Below are positions 13,920 to 16,513 of a stretch of 16,513 bases of DNA, piece after piece (position 1 is the first letter of the stretch; every line of letters starts with the position of its first letter). Source of the DNA: Oscillospiraceae bacterium. Lineage in GTDB: Bacteria > Bacillota > Clostridia > Oscillospirales > Ruminococcaceae. Where the stretch lies: contig CAAGBS010000005.1 of the NCBI GenBank assembly GCA_900768125.1, positions 1 through 16,513 on the forward strand. The letters are read 5' to 3'. A program made the position numbers and the translations under genes. The notes beneath the pieces are model-generated. The model was given only the letters and a program-made list of their open reading frames with translations. It had not been told where the DNA came from and ran no database searches.

Positions 13920-16292
13920 ATGACATTAAAAGAACTTCTTTCCGGCAACGGACATATACTGCTTGACGGCGCGATGGGTTCAGTTCTGCAGCAGCACGGG
14001 CTGAAACTCGGCGGGCTTCCCGAGGAACTCAATTTCACCGAGCCTGATCTTATCCGCTCGATACACCGCTCCTACATCGAAGCGGGCGCGCAGGGAATAT
14101 ACGCGAACACGTTCGGCGCGAACCGCCACAAGCTGCAGAACAGCAAATATACAGTAGAGCAGATAGTGAAGCAGGGAATCAAGCTTGCGCGTGAAGCCGC
14201 CGAGGGCACAGACGTGCTGGTAGGACTGGACATAGGTTCCCTCGGAAGAATGCTCCGCCCGACCGGAGACATGCCGGTGGACGAAGCCTACGACATGTTC
14301 CGCGAGGTCATGGAAGCGGGCAGGGAAGCTGATTTCATCGCCATCGAGACCATGACCGACCTGATGGAGATAAAGACCGCGCTCCTCGCCGCAAAGGAAA
14401 ACACCGACCTCCCAGTCATCTGCACGATGTCATTTGAACAGAATATGCGTACATTCACGGGCTGTAGTGCGGCGGCTATGGCGCTGACTCTCTCCGGTCT
14501 CGGCGCTGACGTGATCGGTATGAACTGCTCCCTCGGTCCGAATGACGCGCTCCCCATCGTTGACGAGATACTGAAATGGAGCAGCGTTCCGGTGCTTATC
14601 CGCCCGAACGCGGGACTTCCCGACCCGGCGACAAACCTCTACACCACCACCCCGGAGGAATACGCCGAGGTGATGGAGCAAATCGCCGAAAAGGGTGTAA
14701 AGGTGCTCGGCGGCTGCTGTGGAACCACCCCGGACTATATCCGCGAGGTAGCGAAGAAAATCAAGGGAAAGACCTGCGTAATGCCGCAGCCGGAGATACC
14801 CGCCGCAGTATGCAGCGCTTCCACCGTGGTGACTGTGGATACCGTTCGCATAATCGGCGAGCGTATCAACCCCACCGGAAAAAAACTTTTCAAGGAGGCG
14901 CTCAAGAAGCACGACCTCGATTACATCATGCGGCAGGCGCTGGAACAGACCGGCGCGGGCGCTGAGATCCTCGACGTAAACGTAGGACTGCCGGACATTG
15001 ACGAAAAGGAAATGATGCTCGCGGCGGTGAACGCGATACAGTCCGTGACGGACGCGCCGCTGCAGATAGATACCACCGAGCTTCCTGTGCTGGAAGCCGC
15101 TCTGCGCATAGTCTCCGGCAAGCCGATAGTGAACTCCGTTAACGGCGAGGACGAGAAGCTTGACACGGTGCTCCCGCTGGTCAAGAAGTACGGTGCCGCG
15201 GTAGTCGGACTGACCCTCGATGAAAACGGCATTCCCAAGACCGCGGAGGAGCGATTCGCAATTGCCGAGAAAATACTCCGCCGCGCGCAGGAATACGGCA
15301 TTCCGAAGCGGGACGTCTACATCGACTGCCTGACGCTGACCGCTTCCGCCGAGCAGGACGGCGTTAAGGAAACGCTGAAAGCCCTCCGCATGGTGACTGA
15401 AAAGCTGGGGCTTAAAACAGTCCTCGGTGTGTCGAATATTTCGTTCGGTCTGCCGAACCGCGAACTTGTAAATTCAACGTTCATCGCACTGGCGATGCAG
15501 TGCGGACTGACCCTCCCGATAATGAACCCCAACATAGCTTCGATGACCGGGGCGGTAAGAGCATTCCGCCTGCTGAGCGGCTACGACCGCCACGGCGCTG
15601 AGTTCATCGAAAACTACGGCGCAGAGGTCAAGAAGCCCGCTGCCGCCGCTCCTACGTCTGAAATGGACATCTCGGACGCGGTAGCCGCCGGGCTGAAAGC
15701 GGAGTGCGCCGCCGCCGCTGACCGCATGCTGTCCTCCGGCACGGACCCGATGGAGATAATCAACGGCAAGCTTATCCCGGCGCTGGACGCGGTGGGTTCC
15801 AAGTTCGAAAAGGGTACTATATTCCTGCCGCAGCTGATACAGTCGGCGGGCGCGGCGCAGGCTGCTTTCGATGTTATCAAGAAAGCGATCTCCGAGCGCG
15901 GCGGCAGCGGAGTTTCCGCAGGGCGCGTGGTGCTGTGCACAGTCAAGGGCGATATCCACGACATAGGAAAGAACATCGTGAAGACGCTGCTTGAAAACTA
16001 CGGCTTCGACGTTATCGACCTCGGAAAGGACGTGGATTATCAGGACGTAGTTGACGCCGCGATAAAGTATGACGTCCGACTTGTCGGGCTGTCCGCACTG
16101 ATGACTACCACGCTGAAAAGCATGGAGAACACCATTAAGCTCATCCGCGAGAACAAAGTCAACTGCAAGGTAGTAGTAGGCGGTGCAGTGCTCACCCCTG
16201 ATTACGCCGAAAAGATAGGCGCGGACTTCTACGCCCGCGACGCAAAGGAGACCGTGGACATCGCAAGAAAGGTCTACGGCGCGCAGGACTAA
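13920..16292 (+). CDS. metH: Cobalamin-dependent methionine synthase, no activation domain
   Basis: A 790-residue cytosolic enzyme that moves a methyl group from 5-methyltetrahydrofolate via methylcobalamin to homocysteine, giving methionine. Domains in order: homocysteine S-methyltransferase (about 1-290) with zinc ligands Cys203 (GMNCSLGP) and Cys266-Cys267 (GGCCGTTP); pterin-binding domain (about 305-570; IIGERINPTGKK, LDVNVGLPDI, IDTTE); cobalamin cap (about 585-665); cobalamin-binding domain (about 668-790) with DIHDIGKNI, where His680 is the cobalt ligand, and GLSALMTTT and GGAVLT. The AdoMet-dependent activation domain of the 1,200-residue E. coli enzyme is absent, as in many Clostridia, where a separate protein is thought to replace it. 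CAGGAGA lies 8 bases before the ATG. No cobalamin or SAM riboswitch is seen upstream. Confidence 0.95.
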   Translation: MTLKELLSGNGHILLDGAMGSVLQQHGLKLGGLPEELNFTEPDLIRSIHRSYIEAGAQGIYANTFGANRHKLQNSKYTVEQIVKQGIKLAREAAEGTDVLVGLDIGSLGRMLRPTGDMPVDEAYDMFREVMEAGREADFIAIETMTDLMEIKTALLAAKENTDLPVICTMSFEQNMRTFTGCSAAAMALTLSGLGADVIGMNCSLGPNDALPIVDEILKWSSVPVLIRPNAGLPDPATNLYTTTPEEYAEVMEQIAEKGVKVLGGCCGTTPDYIREVAKKIKGKTCVMPQPEIPAAVCSASTVVTVDTVRIIGERINPTGKKLFKEALKKHDLDYIMRQALEQTGAGAEILDVNVGLPDIDEKEMMLAAVNAIQSVTDAPLQIDTTELPVLEAALRIVSGKPIVNSVNGEDEKLDTVLPLVKKYGAAVVGLTLDENGIPKTAEERFAIAEKILRRAQEYGIPKRDVYIDCLTLTASAEQDGVKETLKALRMVTEKLGLKTVLGVSNISFGLPNRELVNSTFIALAMQCGLTLPIMNPNIASMTGAVRAFRLLSGYDRHGAEFIENYGAEVKKPAAAAPTSEMDISDAVAAGLKAECAAAADRMLSSGTDPMEIINGKLIPALDAVGSKFEKGTIFLPQLIQSAGAAQAAFDVIKKAISERGGSGVSAGRVVLCTVKGDIHDIGKNIVKTLLENYGFDVIDLGKDVDYQDVVDAAIKYDVRLVGLSALMTTTLKSMENTIKLIRENKVNCKVVVGGAVLTPDYAEKIGADFYARDAKETVDIARKVYGAQD

Positions 16293-16328
16293 AATCCGGA
16301 ATACAATCAATTAATTGCATAAGACTGT

Positions 16329-16354
16329 GGGGGGAAAACTCTTGTTTTCCCCCC
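16329..16354 (+). terminator. Strong hairpin after metH, terminator-like
   Basis: GGGGGGAAAAC (16329-16339) and GTTTTCCCCCC (16344-16354) form a perfect 11-bp stem with a 4-nt loop, 36 bp after the metH stop. There is no T tract downstream, so it may act as an mRNA 3' stabiliser or a weak terminator, or be part of an interspersed repeat. Confidence 0.55.
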
Positions 16355-16412
16355 ATACCCCCTTTAGCGCTTTTGAAGCGTAATACCACACTACGTGCGG
16401 AGTGGCGGGGTG

Positions 16413-16467
16413 GTCTCCCCCAGCGGGGGAGGTGTCAACGCAGTTGACAGAGGGGTTGACCGAAAGA
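16413..16467 (+). repeat. Interspersed GC-rich repeat, copy B
   Basis: A 55-bp unit starting GTCTCCCCCAGCGGGGGAGG, with a 7-bp hairpin CTCCCCC/GGGGGAG (16415-16421 and 16425-16431). A second perfect hairpin TGTCAAC-GCA-GTTGACA follows, then GGGGTTGACCGAAAGA. Nearly identical to copy A (13730-13785), differing mainly in the hairpin loop and a few bases of the second hairpin, which is better preserved here. Confidence 0.8.
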
Positions 16468-16487
16468 ACTTTGCCCCCACACCCCCA

Positions 16488-16510
16488 CTTCCTTTTGTGA
16501 CAAAAGGAAG
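16488..16510 (+). repeat. Perfect 10-bp inverted repeat at the window edge
   Basis: CTTCCTTTTG (16488-16497) and CAAAAGGAAG (16501-16510) are perfect reverse complements with the 3-nt loop TGA. It follows a run of CCCCCACA-type sequence and ends three bases from the window edge, so what it belongs to cannot be seen. It may be the border of a larger interspersed element. Confidence 0.65.
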
Positions 16511-16513
16511 CGA

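Overview
The window looks like chromosomal DNA of an anaerobic gut-type Firmicute of the class Clostridia, most likely the Ruminococcus/Oscillospiraceae group. This is inferred from the gene families (PdxS/PdxT, a cobalamin methionine synthase without activation domain, an ECF sigma factor with a DUF4367-like partner, an ATC-hydrolase-like protein), strong AGGAGG-type ribosome sites, near-consensus sigma-A promoters and short GC-rich palindromic repeats between genes. No marker gene fixes the species.

Layout. 1-205: no convincing gene; a stretch with several short palindromes that could be the 3' part of a structured RNA, ending in the terminator of the opposite-strand pdx operon. 209-1668 (minus): pdxS-pdxT, the two subunits of pyridoxal 5'-phosphate synthase, with their own promoter. 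1822-3550 (plus): a TetR-family regulator, with a consensus promoter and a perfect inverted-repeat operator, followed by an ATC-hydrolase-like protein and a small papain/C39-fold protein. 3596-3756: a single tRNA-Gly(CCC) with perfect promoter and terminator. 3757-6400: a visibly lower-GC block holding an orphan C-terminal gene fragment, a lipoprotein, and an ECF sigma factor overlapping a membrane protein that is probably its anti-sigma factor (all minus strand). 6463-7579 (minus): a diacylglycerol-kinase-like lipid kinase with promoter and terminator. 7665-13617 (plus): a tightly packed run of six genes: a 56-residue DUF3006-like protein, a DMT-type transporter, a MATE exporter, a MoxR ATPase, a DUF58 protein and a membrane protein with a DUF4129-like tail. 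13618-13893: a MITE-like element with terminal inverted repeats, inserted exactly at the stop codon of the last of these genes. 13920-16292 (plus): cobalamin-dependent methionine synthase with three functional regions but no AdoMet activation domain. 16311-16513: a cluster of perfect hairpins and a second copy of a repeat already seen in the MITE-like element.

How the parts may work together. PdxS and PdxT form one enzyme. The TetR operon looks self-regulated and may respond to a small molecule handled by its two downstream proteins. The sigma/anti-sigma pair is a classic envelope-signal module, and the lipoprotein beside it is a plausible partner or target. MoxR-DUF58-DUF4129 is a widespread membrane-associated module; here its third member lacks the transglutaminase domain often seen in that position. 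No CRISPR array, phage genes, intact transposase or known riboswitch was recognised. The least explained parts are the candidate RNA at 1-205, the TetR/ATC-hydrolase-like/C39-like cassette, and the repeat elements that bracket the methionine synthase gene.
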